From NCBI GenBank assembly GCA_900550205.1, contig URRJ01000042.1:1-14319 (forward strand): a stretch of DNA of 14,319 nt, written 5' to 3'. Below the pieces are notes generated by a model, which saw nothing but the letters and a program-made list of their open reading frames with translations, had not been told where the DNA came from and made no database searches. A program made the position numbers and the translations under genes. The stretch comes from an uncultured Collinsella sp. GTDB lineage: Bacteria > Actinomycetota > Coriobacteriia > Coriobacteriales > Coriobacteriaceae. Below, in pieces: positions 1 through 6,907 of the stretch (position 1 is its first letter; the number at the start of each line of letters is the position of its first letter).

Positions 1-873
1 GCTGATCTCGCCCGGGTGCACCGGGCGACCGCCGCCGATAAGGCCCGCAGTTGAAATGCTGTGATGGGGGCTTCGAAACGGCCGATGACCTGCCAATAAG
101 CCATCGATGTTCTCACCCAAAACCGAATGGATGCACAGCGCCTCCTGCTGATCCTCAATAGAAAGCTCGGGCAAAATGCCCGTCATGCGACGTGCAAGCA
201 TGGTCTTGCCCGAACCGGGAGAGCCGATCATGAGTAAGCCGAGCTCCCCTGCCGCCGCAAGCGCCATACCGCGCTTGGCGACCTCTTGCCCCAGCACGTC
301 GGCATAATCGAGCTCGGGTTCAAAAGTGGCCTCAACACCCTCGGAATCGAGATAATGCCGCGCGGCATCGCCCATACCATGGGCAAGCTGAGATAGGTGA
401 TCGATAAATCCGCAGTCCACGCCCGCAAGCGGCACATGCTGGTCGGACCTGCCGGCAATAAAGGAGAGCCCCATATCGCGTGCCAACAGCTGAAACGCCA
501 CCTCGCCCTTGACGGGCAGCACCGTACCGTCCAGGCCAAGCTCGCCGGCGATCAGGCAGCGATCGAGGTTGTCGCGGGGAATCTGCCCATCGGCAGCCAG
601 CACGGCGATGGCTATCGGCAGGTCAAAACCACTGCCGGTTTTGCGAATATCACCGGGCGCCAGGTTAACGGTAATGCCCGAGCGCGGAATCTCAAAGCCC
701 GCCGAGCGCATGGCGCACCGGATACGCCCGCGCGACTCCATCACCTCCATGCTGGGGATGCCGAGCATCTGGATACCCGGAACGCCACCGGCAAGCGAGA
801 CCTCAACGGTGACGGGAATCGCCTCGACGCCGCGGATACAGGCCGCGTGAACGGCAAATGTCTCGTACGCCAT
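1..873 (-). CDS. comM: ComM / YifB-family Mg-chelatase-like AAA+ ATPase, C-terminus off the window
   Basis: The reading frame stays open from an ATG at 873 to base 1, giving the first 291 residues of a protein that is usually about 500 long. An N-terminal Lon-protease-like (ChlI) domain covers about residues 1-170. The AAA+ domain follows, with the Walker A motif GSPGSGKT at residues 217-224. The family block HRPFRSPHHS and the run GLIGGGRPVHPGEIS lie at the window edge; Walker B and the C-terminal domain are missing. ComM is a hexameric helicase that promotes branch migration during integration of DNA in natural transformation. The start ATG shares one base with the yraN stop (TGATG), which implies translational coupling. 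In many bacteria dprA follows next. The family assignment is secure; whether this organism is transformable cannot be judged here. Confidence 0.95.
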   Translation of the reverse strand, partial: MAYETFAVHAACIRGVEAIPVTVEVSLAGGVPGIQMLGIPSMEVMESRGRIRCAMRSAGFEIPRSGITVNLAPGDIRKTGSGFDLPIAIAVLAADGQIPRDNLDRCLIAGELGLDGTVLPVKGEVAFQLLARDMGLSFIAGRSDQHVPLAGVDCGFIDHLSQLAHGMGDAARHYLDSEGVEATFEPELDYADVLGQEVAKRGMALAAAGELGLLMIGSPGSGKTMLARRMTGILPELSIEDQQEALCIHSVLGENIDGLLAGHRPFRSPHHSISTAGLIGGGRPVHPGEIS

Positions 874-1358
874 CACGACACCTGCCAATCGAACGCGTTG
901 TACTGATGCTCGATCTCGGCGATATGCCCGCCGCGAATGGTGACGCCCACGGCATCGAAGCGAATCGCCTTGAGCGGATAGTGCTCCATGAGGTAGCAGC
1001 TTGCGATGCGACGATACCGACGCTGTTTTTGAGCATCTACGGCTTCCTCCGGAAAGACCCGTGTGTTGCAGCCCACGGCGACACGTCTCGTCTTGACCTC
1101 GGCCATCACCACGACGTCGTCGAGTTCATCGAGCAGCACCAGGTCGGCCTCGCCCTCGGCACAACGATAACCTTGCTCGAGCAAGGTATAGCCACGTTCG
1201 CTAAAGTAATCGATGGTAATCAGCTCGCCCAGCATGCCGAGCTCGCGGGGGCTGAGTGCCTTGATAAACTCGGGCGTGATCGCCCCACAGTCGAGCTCGC
1301 CGTCTTCCCAATGTTCCTTGAGCTGCTGCGTCTTGCTCTTTTTGCTTGCGGCACACAT
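873..1358 (-). CDS. yraN: YraN / UPF0102 family endonuclease-like protein
   Basis: The protein has 161 residues and a restriction-endonuclease-like fold. Visible family motifs are LGELITIDYF (Glu45), the GEAD block at residues 69-72 (usually GEID) and EVKTR at 87-91, which form the presumed metal-binding nuclease site. The first 40 or so residues are a polar extension that the shortest family members lack. The ATG at 1358 was chosen because AAGGAG lies just upstream; the frame is open further upstream to 1490, but that stretch overlaps the rnhB terminator and looks non-coding. The biochemical role of the family is poorly defined. It is usually found beside rnhB and comM, as here, which suggests a role in DNA processing. 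It shares one base with comM and is 189 bases downstream of rnhB. Confidence 0.93.
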   Translation of the reverse strand: MCAASKKSKTQQLKEHWEDGELDCGAITPEFIKALSPRELGMLGELITIDYFSERGYTLLEQGYRCAEGEADLVLLDELDDVVVMAEVKTRRVAVGCNTRVFPEEAVDAQKQRRYRRIASCYLMEHYPLKAIRFDAVGVTIRGGHIAEIEHQYNAFDWQVS

Positions 1359-1431
1359 GGGGTCTCCTTTCCCGCACACTGCATTGCCCCGATGATGAGG
1401 GCACCTTTCATGCGGGTAAGTACCGGAAGCA

Positions 1432-1449
1432 GACCAAAAGCTGACCAAA
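1432..1449 (-). repeat. Short direct repeat upstream of yraN-comM
   Basis: TTTGGTC occurs twice on the minus strand (1449-1443 and 1438-1432), offset by 11 bases, about one helical turn. It lies between the rnhB terminator and the yraN start. No clear -10/-35 pair was found with it. It could be a binding site for an activator of yraN-comM, or chance. Confidence 0.3.
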
Positions 1450-1456
1450 TGCCGAC

Positions 1457-1499
1457 AAAAAACGGGCCGTGCGCAACAATCGCGTCGCACTCGGCCCGC
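1457..1499 (-). terminator. Intrinsic terminator of rnhB
   Basis: On the minus strand GCGGGCCG (1499-1492) pairs with CGGCCCGT (1469-1462), including one G-T wobble. A further TGCG/CGCA pairing sits inside, and six T follow directly (1462-1457). It lies about 50 bases after the rnhB stop and separates rnhB from yraN-comM. Confidence 0.88.
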
Positions 1500-1547
1500 T
1501 ACCAGCTGGTTTATAAAACTCCAGAAGTCCCTGTCTTCACAATTGAC

Positions 1548-2336
1548 CTAGAAAAGCCGCTCGGTCTGCAAAAAGTTTCCGCAAAAGCTCACGCGGTGCA
1601 GCGGACAAAGTCCGTGTTTGCGAATGGCCTCGATGTGCTCGGGGCTCGCATAGCCCTTCGACTCCGCCAGATGGTACTCGGGATACTCGGCATCGTACTC
1701 GACCATCATCTCGTCACGCGTGACCTTGGCCATGATGGACGCCGCGGCGATGCAGGCGATCTTGGCGTCGCCCTTGACCACGTCGCGCTCGTTAGGAACG
1801 GCGCCCAACGGGTTGCCATCCATAAGCACGCAATCCGGCTCAAGGCCCGTATCGGCAACAGCGCCCGCGACGGCGGCACGAATGGCACGCGCCATGCCCA
1901 TATCATCGATAGCCTCCGGCGCGATATGGCAAAAACCGATGGCAGTCGCCACCTCGGCGATTTTTACGGCCAGTAACTCGCGACGGGCAGGCGTCAGCTT
2001 TTTGGAATCGTTGATGCCCCAGACGCGCGGCTCCATAGGCAGGCACACGGCACACACTGTCAGAGGACCGGCAACCGAACCGCGCCCGACCTCGTCCACG
2101 CCCACGACAACGCCGTCGCCACCCAGCTCGTGCATCAGCTCATACATGCCATTGACGCGCTCGCGCTCGGTGAGCTCCTTGGCATGACGCTTCATGGCGC
2201 GTTCGCAGGCTTTGATGACCTGCTGGCGCGGGTCCTCGCGATAATGTTCGACCAGGGCGGGAATCTCCTCAAACGTGGCACTCGCCAGCTCACCGGCCAC
2301 CTGGGACGCCGAAACCGAGCTTGTCATGTTGGCCAT
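1548..2336 (-). CDS. rnhB: Ribonuclease HII
   Basis: A 262-residue RNase HII, which cuts RNA in RNA-DNA hybrids and at single ribonucleotides embedded in DNA. The catalytic acidic set is visible: DEVGRG at residues 81-86 (Asp and Glu), the Asp of LMDGN, and the Asp of AKVTRD. DSKKL and KGYASPEH are further family blocks. About 70 residues precede the catalytic domain, an extension also seen in Gram-positive RNases HII. The ATG at 2336 is preferred because AAGGAGG lies seven bases upstream; an in-frame start at 2402 would run through the rplS terminator hairpin. No convincing promoter was found in the 92 bases after rplS, so expression may depend on read-through of that terminator. Confidence 0.96.
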   Translation of the reverse strand: MANMTSSVSASQVAGELASATFEEIPALVEHYREDPRQQVIKACERAMKRHAKELTERERVNGMYELMHELGGDGVVVGVDEVGRGSVAGPLTVCAVCLPMEPRVWGINDSKKLTPARRELLAVKIAEVATAIGFCHIAPEAIDDMGMARAIRAAVAGAVADTGLEPDCVLMDGNPLGAVPNERDVVKGDAKIACIAAASIMAKVTRDEMMVEYDAEYPEYHLAESKGYASPEHIEAIRKHGLCPLHRVSFCGNFLQTERLF

Positions 2337-2363
2337 ACCGGGGCCTCCTTGCGTGCGAATCAG

Positions 2364-2394
2364 TAAAAAGAAGGGCCACCCGAAGGTGACCCTT
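2364..2394 (-). terminator. Intrinsic terminator of rplS with a UUCG loop
   Basis: On the minus strand AAGGGTCACC (2394-2385) and GGTGGCCCTT (2380-2371) form a fully paired 10-bp stem with one G-U wobble. The loop is a C(UUCG)G tetraloop and CTTTTTA follows. It lies 35 bases after the rplS stop and before the rnhB start, so it would end or attenuate rplS transcripts. Confidence 0.9.
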
Positions 2395-2428
2395 TTGTCC
2401 AAATGAGCGGACAGACGCTGCGATCGTC

Positions 2429-2770
2429 TTAGCGCTTCTCGGGAATACGAGCAGCCTTGCCCACCTTGTCGCGGAGGTAGTACAGCTTGGCGCGACGGAC
2501 GCGACCATGACGGACAACCTCGAGCTTGCCGATCTTGGGGCTGTGAAGCGGGAAGGTACGCTCGACACCGACACCGAAGGAAATCTTGCGGACGGTGAAG
2601 GTCTCGCGGGAACCGGCACCAGCCATGCGGATGACGTCGCCCTGGAAGACCTGGATGCGCTCGCGGTCGCCTTCCTTAATGCGGTAGTGGACCTTGACGT
2701 TGTCGCCAACGCGAACCTGCGGGATGTCCTCGCGGATCTGCTGGCGCTCGATTGCGCGGATGTAATCCAT
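2429..2770 (-). CDS. rplS: 50S ribosomal protein L19
   Basis: A 113-residue L19, the usual length for the family. L19 sits at the interface of the 30S and 50S subunits. The sequence matches along its whole length, with FQGDVIRMAGAGSRETFTVRK, cut short here as FQGDVIRM, and the C-terminal signature VRRAKLYYLR. The ATG at 2770 follows AAGGA by seven bases; a TTG two codons earlier at 2776 is also possible. In many bacteria rplS directly follows trmD. Here it is about 7.8 kb further on, after ppdK, and has its own promoter, leader and terminator, so it looks like a single-gene transcription unit. Confidence 0.98.
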   Translation of the reverse strand: MDYIRAIERQQIREDIPQVRVGDNVKVHYRIKEGDRERIQVFQGDVIRMAGAGSRETFTVRKISFGVGVERTFPLHSPKIGKLEVVRHGRVRRAKLYYLRDKVGKAARIPEKR

Positions 2771-2794
2771 GTGCAATTCCTTACTCTTCTAGAG

Positions 2795-2818
2795 GTGCCG
2801 TACCACCTTGGCCGGCAC
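2795..2818 (-). promoter_or_regulatory. Hairpin in the rplS leader
   Basis: In the putative rplS 5' UTR, GTGCCG (2818-2813) pairs with CGGCAC (2800-2795); a GCC/GGT pairing may extend the stem past a bulge. It lies about 25 bases before the rplS start. Autoregulatory L19 leaders are known in Firmicutes, but homology to them was not tested. Confidence 0.4.
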
Positions 2819-2839
2819 GTAGTTGAACAAACGTATCTG

Positions 2840-2867
2840 AGTATACACGCGCGGGTTTCTGCTGCAA
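2840..2867 (-). promoter_or_regulatory. Probable rplS promoter
   Basis: On the minus strand TTGCAG (2867-2862), a 16-base spacer and TATACT (2845-2840) resemble a housekeeping sigma-factor promoter with a good -10 and a mediocre -35. Transcription would start near 2833, giving a leader of about 60 bases before rplS. It lies downstream of the ppdK hairpin, as expected for a separate unit. Confidence 0.5.
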
Positions 2868-2913
2868 GAACAATTTTTTACGCAGACAAAAAGACAAAAC
2901 CCGCACATGACAA

Positions 2914-2941
2914 CCGCCCGCCTCACGAATGAGACGGGCGG
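2914..2941 (-). terminator. Terminator-like hairpin after ppdK
   Basis: On the minus strand a 12-bp stem (2941-2930 with 2925-2914, one G-U wobble) closes a UUCG loop, 38 bases after the ppdK stop. The run directly after the stem is only TTGTC. Richer T tracts (GGGTTTTGTCTTTTTG) follow about 10 bases later. The stem is very stable, but the tail is not canonical. Confidence 0.65.
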
Positions 2942-2979
2942 CAGGAAGGGGGCTACGCTAGGCGTCTCAACGCAAAACG

Positions 2980-5730
2980 TTAGGCGGAACGCTTGGCCTC
3001 GAGCTTGGCCTGGGCGGCAGCCAAGCGCGCGAGGGGCACGCGATAGGGCGAGCAGGACACGTAGTCCACGTCGGCCACGTTAAACAGGCCCTTAATGGAC
3101 TTGGGATCGCCTCCGTGCTCGCCGCACACGCCAAAGTGCATGTCGGGATTGGCGGCGCGGCCCTTCTCGACGGCCATGCGCACCAGCTCGAGCACCGCCG
3201 TGTCGATGGTCTCGAAGGGGTTGTCCTTCAGGATCTTCTTGTGCAGGTACAGCGGGATGAACTTGGCCTCGGCGTCGTCGCGCGAGAAGCCGAAGGTCGT
3301 CTGGGTAAGGTCGTTGGTGCCGAAGCAGAAGAAGTCGGCATGGTGGGCGATCTCGTCGGCGACCATGCAAGCGCGCGGCAGCTCGAGCATCGTGCCCACG
3401 GGAATGTTGAGCTCGACGCCCTCCTCGGCGGAAACCTCGGCGATCACGCGCTCGATGACCTCGCGGGTCTGGACATGCTCGGCCGTGATGGAAACGAGCG
3501 GAACCATGATCTCGGGACGCGGGTCGACGCCATCCTTGATAAGGCGGGCAGCAGCCGTGGCGACGGCACGAACCTGCATGAGCGGCAGGTCCCCAAAGAC
3601 GACGGACAGACGCACACCGCGCAGGCCGAGCATCGGGTTGGACTCGACCATGCTGTCGATGCGACGTAGGCGGGCACGCAGGGCGGCGAGCTCCTCCTCG
3701 CTGGCGCCAGCGACCTCCTTCTTGGTGATGGCGACCTCGAGCTCGCGAGGATTATCCAGGAACTCATGCAGCGGCGGATCGAGCAGACGAACGACCACAT
3801 CGCGACCGGACATGGTCTTGAACATCGCCAGGAAGTCCTCGGTCTGGACCTTGAGCAGATCGGCGAGGGCCTGCTGCTTCACGGCCTCATCGTCGGACAA
3901 GATGAAGCTCTGGATGATGTTCTTACGGTCGCCAAGGAACATGTGCTCAGTGCGGCACAGGCCAATAGCCTCGGCGCCAAACTCGAGGGCGAGCGCGGCA
4001 TCCTCGGGGTTGTCGGCGTTGACGCGCACATGGTTGGCGTGGCCACAGGTCTCGTCCAGGCGAATCTCGTCGGCCCAGGACAGGATGGTGTCCAGATCGC
4101 CGGTGAGCTCGGCGGAGACCAGGTCAACGGGACCGTCAACGACGATGCCCTGGGTGCCGTCGATGGAGATGATGTCGCCCTCGTGCAGTACACGGTCGCT
4201 CCCCTCGATGCGCACGACCTTCTCGGCGGCATCGATGTGGAAGCGCTCAACGCCGCAGACGCAGGGCGTACCCATGCCTCGGGCGATAACGGCGGCGTGG
4301 CTCGTCTTGCCGCCGTGGCTCGTCAGGATGCCCTCGGCGGCAACCATGCCCTTGAGGTCGTCGGGGTTGGTCTCCCAACGGACCAAGATAACCTTATGGT
4401 CCTCGTTCGCACGCGCGACGGCGTCATCGCTCGAGAACACGACCTCGCCCACGGCGGCGCCGGGGCTGGCGTTAAGGCCAGTCGCCAGAGCCTCATACTT
4501 CTTGGAGGAATCGAACTGCGGGTGCAGGAGCTGGTCGAGCTGCTCGGGGGCCACGCGCATGACGGCCTCCTCCTTGGAGATGAGGCCCTCCCCGACCATC
4601 TCGATGGCAATGCGCAGGGCGGCGGTGGCGGTACGCTTGCCCACGCGGGTCTGGAGCATCCAGAGCTTACCCTGCTCGATAGTGAACTCGATATCGCACA
4701 TATCGCGGTAGTGATCCTCGAGCGTCAGGAACACGCGCTCGAGCTCCTCGCCTGCGGACTCAAGACCCGAGGTGGTCTTGAGGTCGGCGATGGGCTCAGT
4801 GTTGCGGATGCCGGCGACGACGTCCTCGCCCTGGGCGTTGACCAGAAAGTCGCCGTAGAATTCCTTAGTGCCATCGGCCGGGTTGCGCGTGAAGGCGACG
4901 CCAGTCGCGGATGTCTCGCCCTTGTTACCAAAAGCCATGGCCTGAACGTTGACGGCGGTACCGAGCTCGTCGGAGATACCATGCTGCTTGCGATAGATGC
5001 AGGCACGCTCGTTCATCCAGCTGCCAAAAACGGCTTGGATGGCAAGGCGCAACTGGAGCTCCGGATCATGCGGGAAGACAGGTTTGCCGTCGGCGACCTC
5101 AAGCTCGGGATACAGGCTGGCCTCGACGTTATCGTTGAAGATGCCCTTGAACGTCTCGACAAGCTCCTGCAGGTCCTCGGCCGAAAGCTCGGAATCGACG
5201 CGAACACCGGCGACCAGACGAGCCTGGGTCAGGGCGTTCTCGAACAGATCGGCATCGACGCCCATGACGACGTTGGAGAACATCTGGATAAAGCGACGAT
5301 AGCTGTCCCAGGCAAAGCGCGGGTTCTGTGTCTGAGCGATGAGACCCTGGACGGAATCGTCGTTGAGACCCAGGTTGAGAACCGTGTCCATCATACCGGG
5401 CATGGAGAACGGAGCGCCCGACCGCACCGATACGAGCAGCGGGTCGTTGGCGTCACCGAGCTTCTTGCCGCAGCGAACCTCGAGGTCTGCCTCTGCGGCA
5501 ACGATCTCATCGAGCGCGCCATCAGGCCACACGTTGCCGGCACCGGAGTACTCGACGCAGGTTTGGCAGGTAATGGTAAAGCCGCCGGGAACCGGCAGGC
5601 CGATACGGCTCATCTCGGCAAGGTTCGCGCCCTTGCCGCCAAGCACAAAGTTCATGGACTTGTCGCCCTCAGTCACACAAGTGCCCTGGGCGTCGGTGCC
5701 AAAACGGTAAACCCTCTTGCAATCGCTCAC
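2980..5730 (-). CDS. ppdK: Pyruvate, phosphate dikinase
   Basis: A 916-residue cytosolic PPDK that interconverts ATP, Pi and pyruvate with AMP, PPi and PEP. In anaerobes it often works in glycolysis as an ATP-saving partner of PPi metabolism, or in gluconeogenesis. Domains in order are the ATP-grasp nucleotide-binding region (LGGKGANLAEM near residue 30, VSVRSGAPFSMPGMMDT), the swivelling phosphohistidine domain (GGKTSHAAVIARGMG, with catalytic His478 and regulatory Thr476), and the C-terminal PEP/pyruvate barrel (GVCGEHGGDP, Cys869). All key residues are present. The start is GTG at 5730, with GGGGAAG upstream and the usual short lead into the glycine-rich loop. Its regulator gene lies directly upstream, but the 267-base gap, a terminator-like hairpin and promoter-like elements suggest ppdK is transcribed separately. 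A hairpin follows the gene. Confidence 0.98.
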   Translation of the reverse strand: MSDCKRVYRFGTDAQGTCVTEGDKSMNFVLGGKGANLAEMSRIGLPVPGGFTITCQTCVEYSGAGNVWPDGALDEIVAAEADLEVRCGKKLGDANDPLLVSVRSGAPFSMPGMMDTVLNLGLNDDSVQGLIAQTQNPRFAWDSYRRFIQMFSNVVMGVDADLFENALTQARLVAGVRVDSELSAEDLQELVETFKGIFNDNVEASLYPELEVADGKPVFPHDPELQLRLAIQAVFGSWMNERACIYRKQHGISDELGTAVNVQAMAFGNKGETSATGVAFTRNPADGTKEFYGDFLVNAQGEDVVAGIRNTEPIADLKTTSGLESAGEELERVFLTLEDHYRDMCDIEFTIEQGKLWMLQTRVGKRTATAALRIAIEMVGEGLISKEEAVMRVAPEQLDQLLHPQFDSSKKYEALATGLNASPGAAVGEVVFSSDDAVARANEDHKVILVRWETNPDDLKGMVAAEGILTSHGGKTSHAAVIARGMGTPCVCGVERFHIDAAEKVVRIEGSDRVLHEGDIISIDGTQGIVVDGPVDLVSAELTGDLDTILSWADEIRLDETCGHANHVRVNADNPEDAALALEFGAEAIGLCRTEHMFLGDRKNIIQSFILSDDEAVKQQALADLLKVQTEDFLAMFKTMSGRDVVVRLLDPPLHEFLDNPRELEVAITKKEVAGASEEELAALRARLRRIDSMVESNPMLGLRGVRLSVVFGDLPLMQVRAVATAAARLIKDGVDPRPEIMVPLVSITAEHVQTREVIERVIAEVSAEEGVELNIPVGTMLELPRACMVADEIAHHADFFCFGTNDLTQTTFGFSRDDAEAKFIPLYLHKKILKDNPFETIDTAVLELVRMAVEKGRAANPDMHFGVCGEHGGDPKSIKGLFNVADVDYVSCSPYRVPLARLAAAQAKLEAKRSA

Positions 5731-5779
5731 GATACTTCCCCTTCCATGCGCTCTCGCGCACGACCGTGGTAACGAATCG

Positions 5780-5819
5780 ACCCGCCGGATGCGGGCCGTG
5801 AGGGAACTATACGGCGGGT
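5780..5819 (-). promoter_or_regulatory. Inverted repeat enclosing a possible ppdK -10 element
   Basis: ACCCGCCG (minus strand 5819-5812) and its perfect complement CGGCGGGT (5787-5780) flank a 24-base interval that begins with the -10-like TATAGT (5811-5806, sharing the boundary). No good -35 lies at the right distance. The repeat could be an operator over the ppdK promoter or a leader hairpin about 50 bases before the ppdK start. Confidence 0.35.
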
Positions 5820-5852
5820 TTCATGCTGGCATGAGAAGAGGATGCGCGGTTT

Positions 5853-5881
5853 GGTAAACGTGCTAAAACGAGCGGTAAACG
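5853..5881. repeat. Tandem GGTAAACG repeats upstream of ppdK
   Basis: GGTAAACG occurs at 5853-5860 and 5874-5881, exactly 21 bases apart, about two helical turns. Related copies are GGTAACG at 5768-5774 and an inverted GATAACGGTAAAG-type copy near 5958-5970. All lie between the PPDK regulator gene and ppdK. The spacing suits a regulator binding one face of the DNA, but no factor can be named. Confidence 0.45.
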
Positions 5882-5923
5882 GTAGATAAAGGTGGTTACC
5901 TTATGAAGATACCACTACAAGAA

Positions 5924-5944
5924 ACACGCAGGTCAAATGCGTGT
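5924..5944 (-). terminator. Terminator-like hairpin after the PPDK regulator gene
   Basis: On the minus strand ACACGCA and TGCGTGT form a perfect 7-bp stem with a 7-base loop (TTTGACC), followed by TTCTTG. It lies about 55 bases after the stop of the regulator gene. The T tract is weak, so it could instead be an operator palindrome. As a terminator it would end the glyQ-glyS-regulator unit. Confidence 0.45.
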
Positions 5945-5997
5945 AATTTGCTAAATCGCTTTACCGTTATCAGGTATTTTTTAGCTACCCAAATAAG

Positions 5998-6873
5998 CTA
6001 GCTTTGTTGGGCGCGACGGGCTGCACGGCGGGCCCTGGCTTCTCGGATCTCTTCGAGGTGGGCAATGATCTCGGAGGCGCTCTCCTCAATCGCCTTGCCG
6101 TCGGTGCGCACCACAAAGCAGCCCAGGCGCTTCATGAGGGCACGAGCCTCCTCGAGCTCGCTGCGCACGCTCTCGGGCTCGGCATAGGAACCGGCAACGG
6201 CACGGGCGTAATCATCGCCCAGGCGGCTATCGCGGATCTCGGAAATCACGTCAACGGTCGAAATCAGGCCGAACAACCGCATCGGGTCGACCTCGTAAAT
6301 CGATTTCGGCGGCTCCACACCATGCGCCAGCGGAACATTGGCGACTTTGTAGCCCTGATAGGCCAAATACATCGACAGTGGCGTCTTGGACGTGCGCGAT
6401 ACGCCCAACAGCACGATATCGGCACCCGACAGATCATCGCACCCGCGCCCGTCATCGTGCTCAACAAAATACTCCATGGCCTCGATGCGATGGAAATACC
6501 GGTCATCGGTCCTGTGAATCACACCAGCAACGCCCTTGGGCGCTACGCCGATAAGCGATGACAACACGGCGAGTGTCGGGCCGATCAAGTCGACCGAGCG
6601 GATATGCAGCATGCCCAGGTAGTCGAGCACGCGAGCGCGCAGCGCCGGGTCGACGATGGTATGAAACACGGCGATATCGCGATGGTCGGCATCGACGCGC
6701 GGGTCCACAAACGACTTGACCTGCTCCACCGAGGTCACCTTGGGCAGACGTACAACGCGAAAAGCCCCTTCATCAAATTGCCCGGACGCCGCAAGCACCA
6801 CCTCACAAGCGGTATCACCGAGTGAGTCGGAGATAACGATAAGGGTGGGACGAGCGGTGACCGGGCAATCCAT
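5998..6873 (-). CDS. yqfL: PPDK regulatory protein (DUF299 bifunctional kinase/phosphorylase)
   Basis: A 291-residue member of the DUF299 family. These proteins inactivate PPDK (or PEP synthetase) by ADP-dependent phosphorylation of the Thr two residues before the catalytic His, and reactivate it by Pi-dependent dephosphorylation. The P-loop-like motif GVSRTSKTP is at residues 157-165. Other typical blocks are the N-terminal VISDSLGDTA, VIHRTDDRYFHRIEAMEYF and a long charged C-terminal helix. The start is ATG at 6873, with AAGGAG upstream. The next gene is ppdK, so the substrate is almost certainly that PPDK (Thr476) rather than a PEP synthetase. The gene lies 34 bases after glyS, so it is probably co-transcribed with glyQS. 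The symbol follows the Bacillus name; ppsR is used for the E. coli homologue. Confidence 0.95.
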   Translation of the reverse strand: MDCPVTARPTLIVISDSLGDTACEVVLAASGQFDEGAFRVVRLPKVTSVEQVKSFVDPRVDADHRDIAVFHTIVDPALRARVLDYLGMLHIRSVDLIGPTLAVLSSLIGVAPKGVAGVIHRTDDRYFHRIEAMEYFVEHDDGRGCDDLSGADIVLLGVSRTSKTPLSMYLAYQGYKVANVPLAHGVEPPKSIYEVDPMRLFGLISTVDVISEIRDSRLGDDYARAVAGSYAEPESVRSELEEARALMKRLGCFVVRTDGKAIEESASEIIAHLEEIREARARRAARRAQQS

Positions 6874-6907
6874 GCGGGGCTCCTTTTGCGCTTACGCGCA
6901 GGCTAGC

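Noticed and set aside
1359..1490. Upstream-extended start for yraN at 1490
   Set aside because: The extra 44 residues match no YraN protein, overlap the rnhB terminator, and the ATG at 1358 has a strong ribosome-binding site.
858..1976. 372-codon plus-strand open frame opposite yraN and rnhB
   Set aside because: It crosses two real genes and the rnhB terminator, and its product resembles no family I know.
2337..2402. Upstream-extended start for rnhB at 2402
   Set aside because: The added codons are the rplS terminator stem, loop and T tract; the ATG at 2336 has AAGGAGG at ideal spacing.
3095..5772. Long plus-strand open frames (538 and 668 codons) opposite ppdK
   Set aside because: They are antisense shadows of a clearly conserved PPDK. 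Codon bias in high-GC genes leaves the opposite frames open; the translated products show biased, low-information composition and no recognisable family.
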